Of a stretch of 29,001 nt of DNA, positions 22,014 to 29,001 are shown one piece after another. This DNA comes from a virus. The DNA lies in IMG/VR virus record IMGVR_UViG_3300013137_000076, positions 1 through 29,001 of that record. One strand, 5' to 3'. Under the pieces are notes generated by a model. It saw only the letters and a program-made list of their open reading frames with translations. It was not told the DNA's origin and did no database searches. The translations under genes were made by a program, and so were the position numbers. Numbering within the stretch: position 1 is the stretch's first letter; each line of letters starts with the position of its first letter.

Positions 22014-23334
22014 AAAACACGACCTCGCGGCCCCGGGGTATCAGTAGTATATTATCCCCGGTTAACCCGTTTGTTAATATGAAATAATCGAGCGCCGCGT
22101 CGTCGACGGATCCGTAAAATCTATAACACAACTCGGGAACCGTGGCCGGCGCCGGGAGGGTAATTTTACGCTCGGTCGGCAAATCGAACGAGAGATCGAG
22201 CGCCGTTTTAATTACCCGGGCCGAAACCTCCGCGAGCGGATCGTACTCGGATAGCGCTTGTACGTAAGCGTCGAACAACGGCGAGGATTTAAAAAGCGTT
22301 TGCCCGCCGTCGAGGTACGATATAACGGCCGAGGTCGCGTTACGCAAATACAACGCGGCCGCGAGAACCTCGGCACGCGTGCGAAACCCGCTCGTTATCG
22401 CCGGGACAGTAATAACCGCGCGCCCGGAATCGGATCTTTTTACCCGCGACGTGTTAGTTATTGCTTGATTAATGCCCTCGGAAACCCCGACGACGGCACC
22501 GGTACCGACAACGCCGTCGATCAAATACCGATTTTTTGTCGCGCGATTCGGCGACGGATTCGAGGGCGGTACCAGCGCGGAAAGTAACCCGGAAAAACCC
22601 TGTAATTTTAAATCGAGCCGACCGGTAATTCGCGCCGGGAGGCGCATAACATTAAACAACGAACGCGCGAACCCGGACGGCGTCGAAACAAACGAATCGA
22701 GGCCCGTCGACATTGAGTTTAACGTTTTAAAAAATTCGCCGGCGACCTCGTCGACCGGGGCGACGGCCTCGGCGAGCGTGGTTTTTACCGCGTTTATTTT
22801 AACGAGCATATCGTCCTTAAATTTGTTTATATCGGCAAGCGTTTCGAGAAAAACATTTTTACCGAAATTATCGGCGGCCGCCGCCTCGAGATCGTCGATA
22901 TCCGCCGGGACGCCGAACTCGGAGGCCGAGCCGACCTCGGGGTACTCGCGCTCGAGCGACTCTTGAAACGTAACGTTAAAAATAGCCTCACCGGCGCCGC
23001 GTACGAATTCCTCGACTTGCGTCGGCCCGGATACTATTTGTACGCGACGTTTACCCCAACGCGGATGGACGAGCACGCCGGGGCCGCGTTCTTTTGTCGC
23101 TGTTAAAAAAGCGTCCGCGGCCTTGTCATAATCCGGCCCGGAAAAATATATCGTTAACGGGTATGTTTCGCCGCCGACGCCTTTGTCCTGATGTAGCGTA
23201 CCGTCGATTCCGGCGAACTCAAACACGCCGACCCGATGTTCGACGGCGCGCTCGAGCTTTGTATACGCGAACGTATGCACGGATCCGGACGGCGATTTAT
23301 ACGAGGCTGTTTGTAACCTATCAATAAAAGACAT
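22006..23334 (-). CDS. Mu gp43/N-like tail protein (DNA circularisation N-terminal domain), 442 aa
   Basis: The N-terminus (SFIDRLQTASYKSPSGSVHTFAYTKLERAVEHRVGVFEFAGIDGTLHQDKGVGGETYPLTIYF) is the classical DNA_circ_N domain. In Mu this protein (gpN) is a distal tail/baseplate component; the domain name is historical. The C-terminal ending (VPELCYRFYGSVDDAALDYFILTNGLTGDNILLIPRGREVVFY) resembles LysM/gp53-like baseplate domains. Its ATG overlaps the tape-measure stop (TAATG), so the genes are coupled. Confidence 0.9.
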   Translation of the reverse strand: MSFIDRLQTASYKSPSGSVHTFAYTKLERAVEHRVGVFEFAGIDGTLHQDKGVGGETYPLTIYFSGPDYDKAADAFLTATKERGPGVLVHPRWGKRRVQIVSGPTQVEEFVRGAGEAIFNVTFQESLEREYPEVGSASEFGVPADIDDLEAAAADNFGKNVFLETLADINKFKDDMLVKINAVKTTLAEAVAPVDEVAGEFFKTLNSMSTGLDSFVSTPSGFARSLFNVMRLPARITGRLDLKLQGFSGLLSALVPPSNPSPNRATKNRYLIDGVVGTGAVVGVSEGINQAITNTSRVKRSDSGRAVITVPAITSGFRTRAEVLAAALYLRNATSAVISYLDGGQTLFKSSPLFDAYVQALSEYDPLAEVSARVIKTALDLSFDLPTERKITLPAPATVPELCYRFYGSVDDAALDYFILTNGLTGDNILLIPRGREVVFYA

Positions 23335-25073
23335 TAATACGCCCCCGCAAATCCCCGCGGCAAATTAACGCCCGGGATCGGATTCGATTGTTTTACCGTC
23401 GTCCCCGCCGGCGCATTAGGTAAATTAATATCGACGACGTTACGCTCGGTACGCGTGGACTCGCTAACCCGGTCGGCCGGCGTAACAACCCGGGCGCCTT
23501 TTTTTGCTTTGCGCTGTTCAGCTAAACGTTTATACGCCGCGTCGTTTGCGCTCCTTTCGAGCACGTTCTCGCGCTGCCCAAACATATTAAATGCTAAATC
23601 CGCAACGGCGCCAATCGCCGGAATTTTTTCGAGTATTCGACCCACAACTTTATCGACGATCTCGAGTTTTGAAATCATATATCCGAGGCCGACACCGATA
23701 CCGACAATCGCCGCGCCGAGTAATACGACCGGGTTAAGCATGCAAACGGCATTAAACGCGGACATGGCGAGCGTACTGATTTTAACCGCGGCGGCGAGGC
23801 CGACGTATAGGCCGACTATCGTCGCGAGCGCGACGCGGTACTCAACGATAAATTTCAGTATATTAAAAATCGTTGTTAACACGCTGGCGACATTCTGCGC
23901 GATTAAATCCTCGTTTTGCGTAACCCACTCGGTAAAGCCCTGCACAACGCCCCGGAGCGGGCCCGATTGCATTTCGGTTATTTTAATCGCGATCGAATCG
24001 AGCTCGGACGTTAATACCTCAAAATCGCCCTTTAAAGTATTCATGCGTAAACGCGCCATTTCCTCGGCTTTCCCCTGCGCTTTATAAAGCTCGGCGGTAA
24101 GCTCTTTAACTTTCCCTTTTTTAAACAGGTCGGCTAAATTTTGCGCGGCTTTTTGTCCGCGCACGCCAACGAGATCCGCGAAAAATGCGACTTGATCGAA
24201 ATTGCCCCCGGCTTTATCCGAGGCTTTCGCCAACTGTTCTAACACCCCCTCGAGCGGAAGCATATCGCCTTTTGCTGTTTTAAAAGATATGCCCCATTTT
24301 TTCATTTGCGCGCGAATCTCTTTTGTCGGTTTTGCCATTTTTGTTAACATGGTATTAAACGCCGAGCCCGCGACCGAGGCGTCGAGACCGACGTCCTGTA
24401 ACAACGCAACCGCGGCGACTGTTTCCTCGAGAGGTACGCCGAGCGTGCGCGCCGTCCCGGCGACGTTACTTAATGATTCGCCGAGCGACGATATGCTCGA
24501 ATTAGTTTTAACCGACGCGTACGCGAGCACGTCGGCAACGCGGGCCGCGTCGGTTGTTTCGAGCCCCATACCCTTTAACGCGTTCGCTACGTGATCCGCC
24601 GACTCGGCGATCGTTATACCCTCGGCCGCGGCCGCGGCAAGTATCGCCGGCGTACCGGAAATAATATCGTTCATTTCGTAACCAGCCCGGCCCATTATTT
24701 CCATTGCGTTTGCGGCCTCCGCGGCTGTAAATTTTGTTTCGGCCCCGAGCTTTAACGCGAGATCCTCGAGCGGCTTTATCTGATCGCGCGTCATTAATGA
24801 CACGGCGCCGACGTCGGTTATCGCTTGTTCAAAATCGGCGCCGATCCCGATAACTTTCGACAACCCGTAACCGGCCGCGGCGGCCGCGGCGGTCATATAC
24901 CCCGCCGCCGTTTTCAGTTTTGAATTAAAACCCGAGAACGACTTGTCGAGGGCGTCCATTTCCCGGGAGGCTTTACGCGCGAATTTTCCGAGGCTGTTTT
25001 GCATTTTTGAAACCGGCACCGTTACCCGGTCGACTGCTTTAAAAATCGCCTCGATCGAAAACCTATCAGACAT
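23334..25073 (-). CDS. Tail tape measure protein (TP901 type), 579 aa
   Basis: The N-terminal part is alpha-helical. The core region follows TP901: GADFEQAITDVGAVS, LKLGAETKFTAAEAANAMEIMGRAGYEMNDI and LGVPLEETVAAVALLQDVGLDASVAGSAFNTML. Two hydrophobic stretches lie at about 400-475 (VALATIVGLYVGLAAAV, VVLLGAAIVGIGVGLGYM). It sets tail length and may aid DNA entry. At 579 residues it is short for a tape measure, which implies a short contractile tail. Its start overlaps the upstream 82-aa frame by eight bases. Confidence 0.92.
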   Translation of the reverse strand: MSDRFSIEAIFKAVDRVTVPVSKMQNSLGKFARKASREMDALDKSFSGFNSKLKTAAGYMTAAAAAAGYGLSKVIGIGADFEQAITDVGAVSLMTRDQIKPLEDLALKLGAETKFTAAEAANAMEIMGRAGYEMNDIISGTPAILAAAAAEGITIAESADHVANALKGMGLETTDAARVADVLAYASVKTNSSISSLGESLSNVAGTARTLGVPLEETVAAVALLQDVGLDASVAGSAFNTMLTKMAKPTKEIRAQMKKWGISFKTAKGDMLPLEGVLEQLAKASDKAGGNFDQVAFFADLVGVRGQKAAQNLADLFKKGKVKELTAELYKAQGKAEEMARLRMNTLKGDFEVLTSELDSIAIKITEMQSGPLRGVVQGFTEWVTQNEDLIAQNVASVLTTIFNILKFIVEYRVALATIVGLYVGLAAAVKISTLAMSAFNAVCMLNPVVLLGAAIVGIGVGLGYMISKLEIVDKVVGRILEKIPAIGAVADLAFNMFGQRENVLERSANDAAYKRLAEQRKAKKGARVVTPADRVSESTRTERNVVDINLPNAPAGTTVKQSNPIPGVNLPRGFAGAY

Positions 25074-25314
25074 TTTTTTCCGTCCGTTTCGCGTGATATT
25101 TTCGGAGCGTCGCGTCGAGCCCGAAATAAAAAAAACGTATTTGCGCGGCCGTTAACGTTCGCGGATCCGGTAGCCCGGGATAATCCGCCGAGATCTGTAA
25201 AAGCATTTCGGCGTATACCGCGGGCCATTGCCCGGACTCGTCGAACCTCCCGTCCCCTGCCCGGATCAATCGGCTCCGGGCTAATCCATTAAAAGCGCGA
25301 ACAGCGCCTCGCAT
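25066..25314 (-). CDS. Tail assembly chaperone, second frame (possible frameshift product), 82 aa
   Basis: This frame lies between the first chaperone gene and the tape measure gene and overlaps the first by 34 bases in the -1 frame, the usual layout of the G/GT (Mu gp41/gp41') pair. Its sequence (QWPAVYAEMLLQISADYPGLPDPRTLTAAQIRFFYFGLDATLRKYHAKRTEKN) looks like a small helical domain. A stop codon lies six bases before the ATG in this frame, so any -1 shift would have to occur within 25281-25317. I see only a weak candidate (GCTTTTAA) at about 25284-25291. Independent initiation at the ATG 25314 has no clear Shine-Dalgarno sequence. The expression mode is unresolved. Confidence 0.6.
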   Translation of the reverse strand: MRGAVRAFNGLARSRLIRAGDGRFDESGQWPAVYAEMLLQISADYPGLPDPRTLTAAQIRFFYFGLDATLRKYHAKRTEKNV

Positions 25315-25703
25315 ACTTTACAATCGTTACCTACAAGGCCCGAGAACGTTTTCGGCGGGACGCGGCAAATATCGCCGAGCATTGCGTACGTTTTCGCCGC
25401 GGCTTGATCTTTTTTATACCGATCGAGCGCCATAATCGACGCGCCCGTCCGCTCGTGAAAAACGATCGTTTCGGTATACTTCGACTCGGGGTTACGCGGC
25501 GTAAATTCGGCCTCGCCATTTTCATTGATAACCAGCGATCCGCGCATAATCTCGCGCACGATTCGCCGTTTTTGCCGATCAAAACTTTTCCGATCGTCCT
25601 CGTCCATAACCTCGGCGTCGTGATCGAGATCCATAGCCTCGGCCCATCGTTCAAACTCCACCCCCGCCAACTCCGCATTAATTTTGATTTTTTCCGCGTC
25701 CAT
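25281..25703 (-). CDS. Tail assembly chaperone, Mu gp41-like, 140 aa
   Basis: A highly charged N-terminal helical protein (EFERWAEAMDLDHDAEVMDEDDRKSFDRQKRRIVREIMRGS) is followed by a beta segment (SLVINENGEAEFTPR...TETIVFHERTG) and a C-terminal helical part with ALFALLMD. The position between the tube and the tape-measure gene is that of Mu gp41, a tail assembly chaperone that coats the tape measure during tail growth. The ribosome binding site AAAGGGCGCAATT precedes ATG 25703. Confidence 0.7.
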   Translation of the reverse strand: MDAEKIKINAELAGVEFERWAEAMDLDHDAEVMDEDDRKSFDRQKRRIVREIMRGSLVINENGEAEFTPRNPESKYTETIVFHERTGASIMALDRYKKDQAAAKTYAMLGDICRVPPKTFSGLVGNDCKVCEALFALLMD

Positions 25704-25796
25704 AATTGCGCCCTTTTTAAATAACGCGACGCCCCGAGTATCCGGGTAAGGGCAAGGGCAACCCCGCGCCGCGTAAATTAAAACCCTTGTATGCTG

Positions 25797-26177
25797 TTAA
25801 CCCTGCCGTTCGAGCACGCCGGGGCCATTGAGAGAAACCGCCGCCGTACCGTTTTTACTGCTATATTGCAACTCGCCCGAGATAATCGCCCGGCCCGAAT
25901 ACGTATCGTTCGACGCGTACGTTATCGAGATCGGGAAAAAATCAAACTCATTTGCGAGGCCCTGCAAAAACTCGTGATCGCCGCGCGCGTCGTCAACCTC
26001 GAGCGTCAAACCGTCGATCGACAAGGGCACGCGGGTTTTAATGATACGCGCGGATCCGTCGCCGTTCGCCTGTACTTCATTTTCCCAACCGCCCAACTTG
26101 CGATTAGATTCCGCGTCGGCCGCAACCGCAAAAATGCGACCCTTTAACGATACCTCGATAATACTTCCGCCGACCAT
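25797..26177 (-). CDS. Tail tube protein, Mu gpM-like, 126 aa
   Basis: It fits the Mu-like tail tube family: N-terminal IIEVSLKGRIFAVAADAESNRKLGGWENEVQANGDGSARIIKTRVPLSIDGLTLEVDD, then GDHEFLQGLANEFDFFPISITYASNDTYSGRAIISGELQYSSKNGTAAVSLNGPG. Length is close to that of Mu gpM. It makes the inner tube of the contractile tail. It is encoded directly after the sheath gene, as in Mu. GGAGGTTACTAAC lies upstream of ATG 26177. Confidence 0.92.
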   Translation of the reverse strand: MVGGSIIEVSLKGRIFAVAADAESNRKLGGWENEVQANGDGSARIIKTRVPLSIDGLTLEVDDARGDHEFLQGLANEFDFFPISITYASNDTYSGRAIISGELQYSSKNGTAAVSLNGPGVLERQG

Positions 26178-26208
26178 GTTAGTAACCTCCGTACAAAAGG
26201 GTTAATCG

Positions 26209-27705
26209 TTACGCCACGATCGCGGACGTACCGAAATAAAATCCGAACTGCAAATCGATCGAGATAATATTTGTATTTCCCGCGAGCGCGACCGGGACGA
26301 CAACGTTTAACCGTTTCGGATTCTGGTCGTCAATCTCGGCGACCGTCCCGTTTTTGGTTATGGCCGGATCGCTGATTATAGCGTTAAGCCCGAGGCTGTC
26401 CGCAACGGCGCCAATCGCGGCGCGCGCCATACGCGGCTTTTTTGCGGCCCGGTTTATTGTCGGCTGTACGTCCGGGATAAGCGGCGCGCCGTTCCATTCC
26501 GGGGCGGTAAAAATAAGGTCGATATTAAAAATAATATTCTGGAGCTTGATAATATCGATGACGTACCGGTACGCCGGGAGCGGATCGTTTGCCGGATGAT
26601 AAAACGTTACCACGTCGCCGAGCACCGCGACGCCGTCCCGGATCTCAACGGTCGAGGATCCCTTTTTAACGGCCGCGTCGCGAGAGGCGTAAAGCCATTG
26701 GCTCCCGTCGGCGCCGGGCGTCAAGCCGGCCAGATCGAGCCCGCCGAAATCAAAAGCTGGGTTACTGTTTGCCCGGACGGCGATACGCGAAACGGCCCGC
26801 GCGGCCACGACGAGCGGGAGCTCGGCGGATCCCGGAAGTACGATCTGCGCGTTAACGTTATCGGTTTTTCGCGCGTCGGATACCGTCGTCGCGTCGGCGA
26901 CCGCGGTCGCGGTATTACCTGTAAAAACGACAAACGGTTTACGCACCTGCGCGCCCCAACGCCCCGCCCCCGCCGTGTAATACTTCCCGAGCGTCGTCGT
27001 ATCGGCGATATCGAGGCAGTTAATAACCAGCGTTTCCCAAACCGGGCCGATAAGCGCGAGGGCCGTATCGACGTCCGGGTTAACGAGCCCGCCGGTCGGT
27101 TGTGTGATCGCAAAACTTACGCCGTACGTCGTCGGCCCCGTAACAGCGACCTTGATATCGTTCGCGCTTACGCCTTTCCACTTCGAGGCCAGTACGAGCA
27201 CGGTCGTATTATCTGTGGCAATAACCGGCATTTCCGGGACGGCATTAATCGCCGCGACCATAGCGTCGATCATTTGCTCGACGGACATACCGACCGAAAT
27301 AACAAACGCCGCGGAGCGAATATTATTTACGAGCACGTAATACCCGCCGGCCGCCGTGGGCGTCCCGCTCGGGGTAATATCCCCGCTGGAGGCGACGCCG
27401 GTTTGCGCGTCGTCGAGAGGATACACGGTTACGGGAATCGAGCCGACGCCGTCGCCGTTAACCGGGAATAACTGCCGGGCGGCGAGATGTATCGGCGAAC
27501 CGTACCCGTAAACCTCGCCGGCCTCGATCGCGCTTGTTATCTGCCTTTTTGTAAGCGCGTACGTCGCGGCCGTTGTGCCCTGCCCGACGATTGCAATTCT
27601 TTGCGGCAGAAAAAGGATATTACCCGGGCGTAAATCTTTGTACTCTGTTTTGATCCCTATCACGCGCGCAACGGCGGAGGGATCGATCGCGGTCGAAATT
27701 CCCAT
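26209..27705 (-). CDS. Tail sheath protein, Mu gpL-like, 498 aa
   Basis: It fits the contractile sheath family: N-terminal DLRPGNILFLPQRIAIVGQGTTAATYALTKRQITSAIEAGEVYGYGSPIHLAARQLFP, central LAGLTPGADGSQWLYASRDAAVKKGSSTVEIRDGVAVLGDVVTFYHP and C-terminal IDDQNPKRLNVVVPVALAGNTNIISIDLQFGFYFG. Length is normal for Mu-like sheaths. It polymerises around the tube and contracts on infection. The start at ATG 27705 has GGGAGGTTGCATT upstream. Confidence 0.95.
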   Translation of the reverse strand: MGISTAIDPSAVARVIGIKTEYKDLRPGNILFLPQRIAIVGQGTTAATYALTKRQITSAIEAGEVYGYGSPIHLAARQLFPVNGDGVGSIPVTVYPLDDAQTGVASSGDITPSGTPTAAGGYYVLVNNIRSAAFVISVGMSVEQMIDAMVAAINAVPEMPVIATDNTTVLVLASKWKGVSANDIKVAVTGPTTYGVSFAITQPTGGLVNPDVDTALALIGPVWETLVINCLDIADTTTLGKYYTAGAGRWGAQVRKPFVVFTGNTATAVADATTVSDARKTDNVNAQIVLPGSAELPLVVAARAVSRIAVRANSNPAFDFGGLDLAGLTPGADGSQWLYASRDAAVKKGSSTVEIRDGVAVLGDVVTFYHPANDPLPAYRYVIDIIKLQNIIFNIDLIFTAPEWNGAPLIPDVQPTINRAAKKPRMARAAIGAVADSLGLNAIISDPAITKNGTVAEIDDQNPKRLNVVVPVALAGNTNIISIDLQFGFYFGTSAIVA

Positions 27706-27720
27706 AATGCAACCTCCCGA

Positions 27721-28386
27721 TTAATTGGTAAATATATACTCGGCCTCGGCCAACACCGCGCCGTCGGGCGAGCGTTTTATCGCGACCCCTATTTCCTCGA
27801 TAATTTCCGGGGTAAGCTGGGGCGCATACTCGTTAAACATAACGCGAAAATCTATTCGACACGCAACCATATTTTCGATCGTGCCCGTGTTTGCTTGCGG
27901 CTGAAAAAATTTTATTGAAGAAATCCACCGGCGGGCAACAATCGACGGTATCGCTAAAAAAACATATTGATCGGACATGAGAATATTACGAACGAGGCGC
28001 GCCGCGCGCTGGGCCGTAATCGAGGCTTGATAATCGCCCGGGACGTGTCCGCCTGTTACCGGCGAGGAAACGCCGCACCCGTAACAATCTATGTTAAACG
28101 TTCCCTCGGCGCGCTGGCGTTCGATTAAATTACTCGCCGCCGCGTCAAAATCAACGCCCCCCGTCCAGATATTAACGATCGGACTCATATCCTCGCCGGC
28201 GAGCCCGGGATATTGCTCCCACGGGTTAGCGCGTTCCTCGTATACTCGCAATTTCCACAACGCCGCATTTTTACTACCGGCCGTGGCCTTTGCTTGCTGG
28301 GACGCCGTTTCAAGCGCGATAACGTTCGCGATCTGCGCGCGCACGAGCTCGAAATTATCCGACTTGTCGATTAATGACCCGATCAT
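27721..28386 (-). CDS. Tail terminator/completion-like protein (Mu gpK position), 221 aa
   Basis: The gene lies directly upstream of the sheath gene, where Mu carries the tail-completion gene. The sequence is alpha/beta: IGSLIDKSDNFELVRAQIANVIALE, PIVNIWTGGVDFDAAASNLIERQRAEGTFNIDCYGCG, QRAARLVRNILMSDQYVFLAI and MVACRIDFRVMFNEYAPQ. This pattern resembles tail terminators. Start 28386 overlaps the upstream stop (ATGA). The frame also runs up to 28407, less likely. I do not claim sequence homology to gpK, only the position and fold-like pattern. Confidence 0.6.
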   Translation of the reverse strand: MIGSLIDKSDNFELVRAQIANVIALETASQQAKATAGSKNAALWKLRVYEERANPWEQYPGLAGEDMSPIVNIWTGGVDFDAAASNLIERQRAEGTFNIDCYGCGVSSPVTGGHVPGDYQASITAQRAARLVRNILMSDQYVFLAIPSIVARRWISSIKFFQPQANTGTIENMVACRIDFRVMFNEYAPQLTPEIIEEIGVAIKRSPDGAVLAEAEYIFTN

Positions 28387-28769
28387 CGGTACGCCTCGAG
28401 TACACACGATAAAACGCCGACGGTACGATCCGGCATAGATTTAACGACTTTAAAAGTAAACGACGCCCCGCCGATATTGGCAAACGTAACGCGCCACGGC
28501 GCCGAATTATTTTCGGCGATCCCGTACGGTAAATCGAGGCCGGGTAAGGCCGTCGTTATGCTGGATATCCGGAGAGCAATCGTCGCGAGCCGACCGCTAA
28601 CCGTTTGCCCGGTGTCCGGATCTATTAGCTGGGATATATCCGCCGAGAATCCGACAAGCGCGGCCGAGGCCCCGCTCGGCGCGACGAGCGTTATTGGCCA
28701 GCCCGCACCGGCGAACGAATCCTCGAGGATATGCCCGAGATCTAATTCGGCAAGCGTACGAATCCCCAC
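28383..28769 (-). CDS. Head-tail joining/neck-like protein, 128 aa
   Basis: The gene lies between a truncated upstream gene and the tail-terminator candidate, the place of neck genes in myoviruses. The protein is beta-rich (PITLVAPSGASAALVGFSADIS, TVSGRLATIALRIS, APWRVTFANIGGASFTFKVVKSMPDRTVGVLSCVLEAYR), which resembles small head-completion proteins; the start region RTLAELDLGHILED is helical. Its start is GTG 28769 with GGGGTTAACGC upstream. Function comes from context and fold-like pattern only. Confidence 0.5.
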   Translation of the reverse strand: MGIRTLAELDLGHILEDSFAGAGWPITLVAPSGASAALVGFSADISQLIDPDTGQTVSGRLATIALRISSITTALPGLDLPYGIAENNSAPWRVTFANIGGASFTFKVVKSMPDRTVGVLSCVLEAYR

Positions 28770-28772
28770 GCG

Positions 28773-29001
28773 TTAACCCCGCACAATATAACCGCGGCCG
28801 ATAAGATCGGCAATCGTGGCGCCCCCGGCCGGGAAATCCTTGTCGAACGTTTCGTCCCCGGGGCCCAACACGCCGCGCATGCTGGTTATTGCACGCCCGG
28901 GAGCGATAAAAAACCGATCGTCCGCCACGTCGTCGGCGGCCGGCTGTACGTCCTCGTCGGCGGCCGGCTGTACGTCCTCGTCGGCGGCCGGCTGTACGTC
29001 C
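28773..29001 (-). CDS. C-terminal part of a late gene with tandem repeat, truncated by the window edge
   Basis: The frame is open from the window edge to a TAA at 28773-28775, giving about 75 residues. It begins with a repeat of Asp-Val-Gln-Pro-Ala-Ala-Asp-Glu (three copies, the first cut), continues with DVADDRFFIAPGRAITSMRG, VLGPGDETFDKDFPAGG and ATIADLIGRGYIVRG, and ends. The C-terminal segment resembles small phage head-region proteins that contain a short beta domain, but I cannot assign a family. It would be the neighbour upstream of the neck genes. Confidence 0.55.
   Translation of the reverse strand, partial: DVQPAADEDVQPAADEDVQPAADDVADDRFFIAPGRAITSMRGVLGPGDETFDKDFPAGGATIADLIGRGYIVRG
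28932..29001 (-). repeat. 24-bp tandem repeat, about three copies
   Basis: On the + strand the unit begins GTCGGCGGCCGGCTGT and ends ACGTCCTC. Two full copies (28932-28955 and 28956-28979) are followed by 22 bases of a third, identical within the window and in frame with the - strand gene, where the unit encodes eight residues (DVQPAADE-type). The array continues past the window edge, so its full length is unknown. Confidence 0.9.

Noticed and set aside
23455-24087. + strand 210-codon frame antisense to the tape measure gene
   Set aside because: Ser/Thr/Ala/Ile-rich composition is what antisense of a helical Ala/Lys-rich gene gives; it has no start signals.
26596-27471. + strand 291-codon frame antisense to the sheath gene
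   Set aside because: Arg/Gly/Asp-rich shadow of the GC-rich sheath gene on the opposite strand, without a ribosome binding site or recognisable motif.

Overview
This window is a stretch of a contractile-tailed (myovirus-type) double-stranded DNA bacteriophage or prophage. The evidence is a tail cassette in the order of phage Mu (sheath, tube, tail chaperone, tape measure, gp43/N-like, gp44/P-like, gp45-, gp46-, gp47- and gp48-like baseplate genes, fibre, fibre-assembly-type genes). It is joined to a phage-encoded replication set: family A DNA polymerase, prim-pol/helicase, SF2 helicase, VRR-NUC nuclease, RecB-like nuclease and a DUF2815-type putative ssDNA-binding protein. No integrase, transposase, capsid, portal or terminase gene lies inside the window, so lifestyle cannot be decided. 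The host cannot be named. The DNA is GC-rich and visibly CpG-rich, Shine-Dalgarno sequences are strong (GGAGG type), and Lys AAA and Leu CTC/TTA look favoured over AAG and CTG.

Layout. (1) 1-2260, + strand: six small early or accessory genes plus a two-cluster zinc protein. They include a single-chain tandem ribbon-helix-helix protein and a one-pass membrane peptide, and a duplicated hairpin plus Shine-Dalgarno module lies between the genes. (2) 2261-2349: GC-rich hairpins between convergent operons. (3) 2350-8418, - strand: SF2 helicase, VRR-NUC nuclease, tandem TetR-type HTH protein and prim-pol/helicase, tightly overlapped. Downstream of them are a small two-helix membrane protein and a permuted NlpC/P60-like cysteine hydrolase. 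(4) 8419-8531: an intergenic switch with two sigma70-type promoters that face each other and overlap. (5) 8532-13787, + strand: an Ala-Pro-linker protein, RecB-like nuclease, ssDNA-binding candidate, PolA, a tiny SEC-C membrane protein and a 44-residue two-helix peptide missing from ordinary ORF calls. (6) 13762-29001, - strand: late genes, transcribed from beyond the right edge. They run from a truncated gene with a 24-bp tandem repeat, through neck, tail and baseplate genes and fibres, to an M15-type endolysin at the operon's end.

How the genes fit together. The divergent arms leaving 8419-8531 carry complementary halves of one replisome: primase, helicases and nuclease on one side, polymerase, RecB-like nuclease and ssDNA-binding candidate on the other. 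A single shared regulatory region would set their balance. The right-hand block builds the contractile tail and ends in lysis. A second lysis-like pair (membrane protein plus cysteine hydrolase) sits at the end of the leftward replication arm.

Most noteworthy observations: the interlocked divergent promoters; two compact DNA-binding proteins that each fuse two copies of a fold normally present once per chain; the 9-bp (Pro-Ala-Ala) repeat shared by two adjacent replication-arm genes; the duplicated leader hairpin; and the SEC-C membrane micro-protein. No CRISPR array, tRNA, rRNA or insertion sequence was seen.
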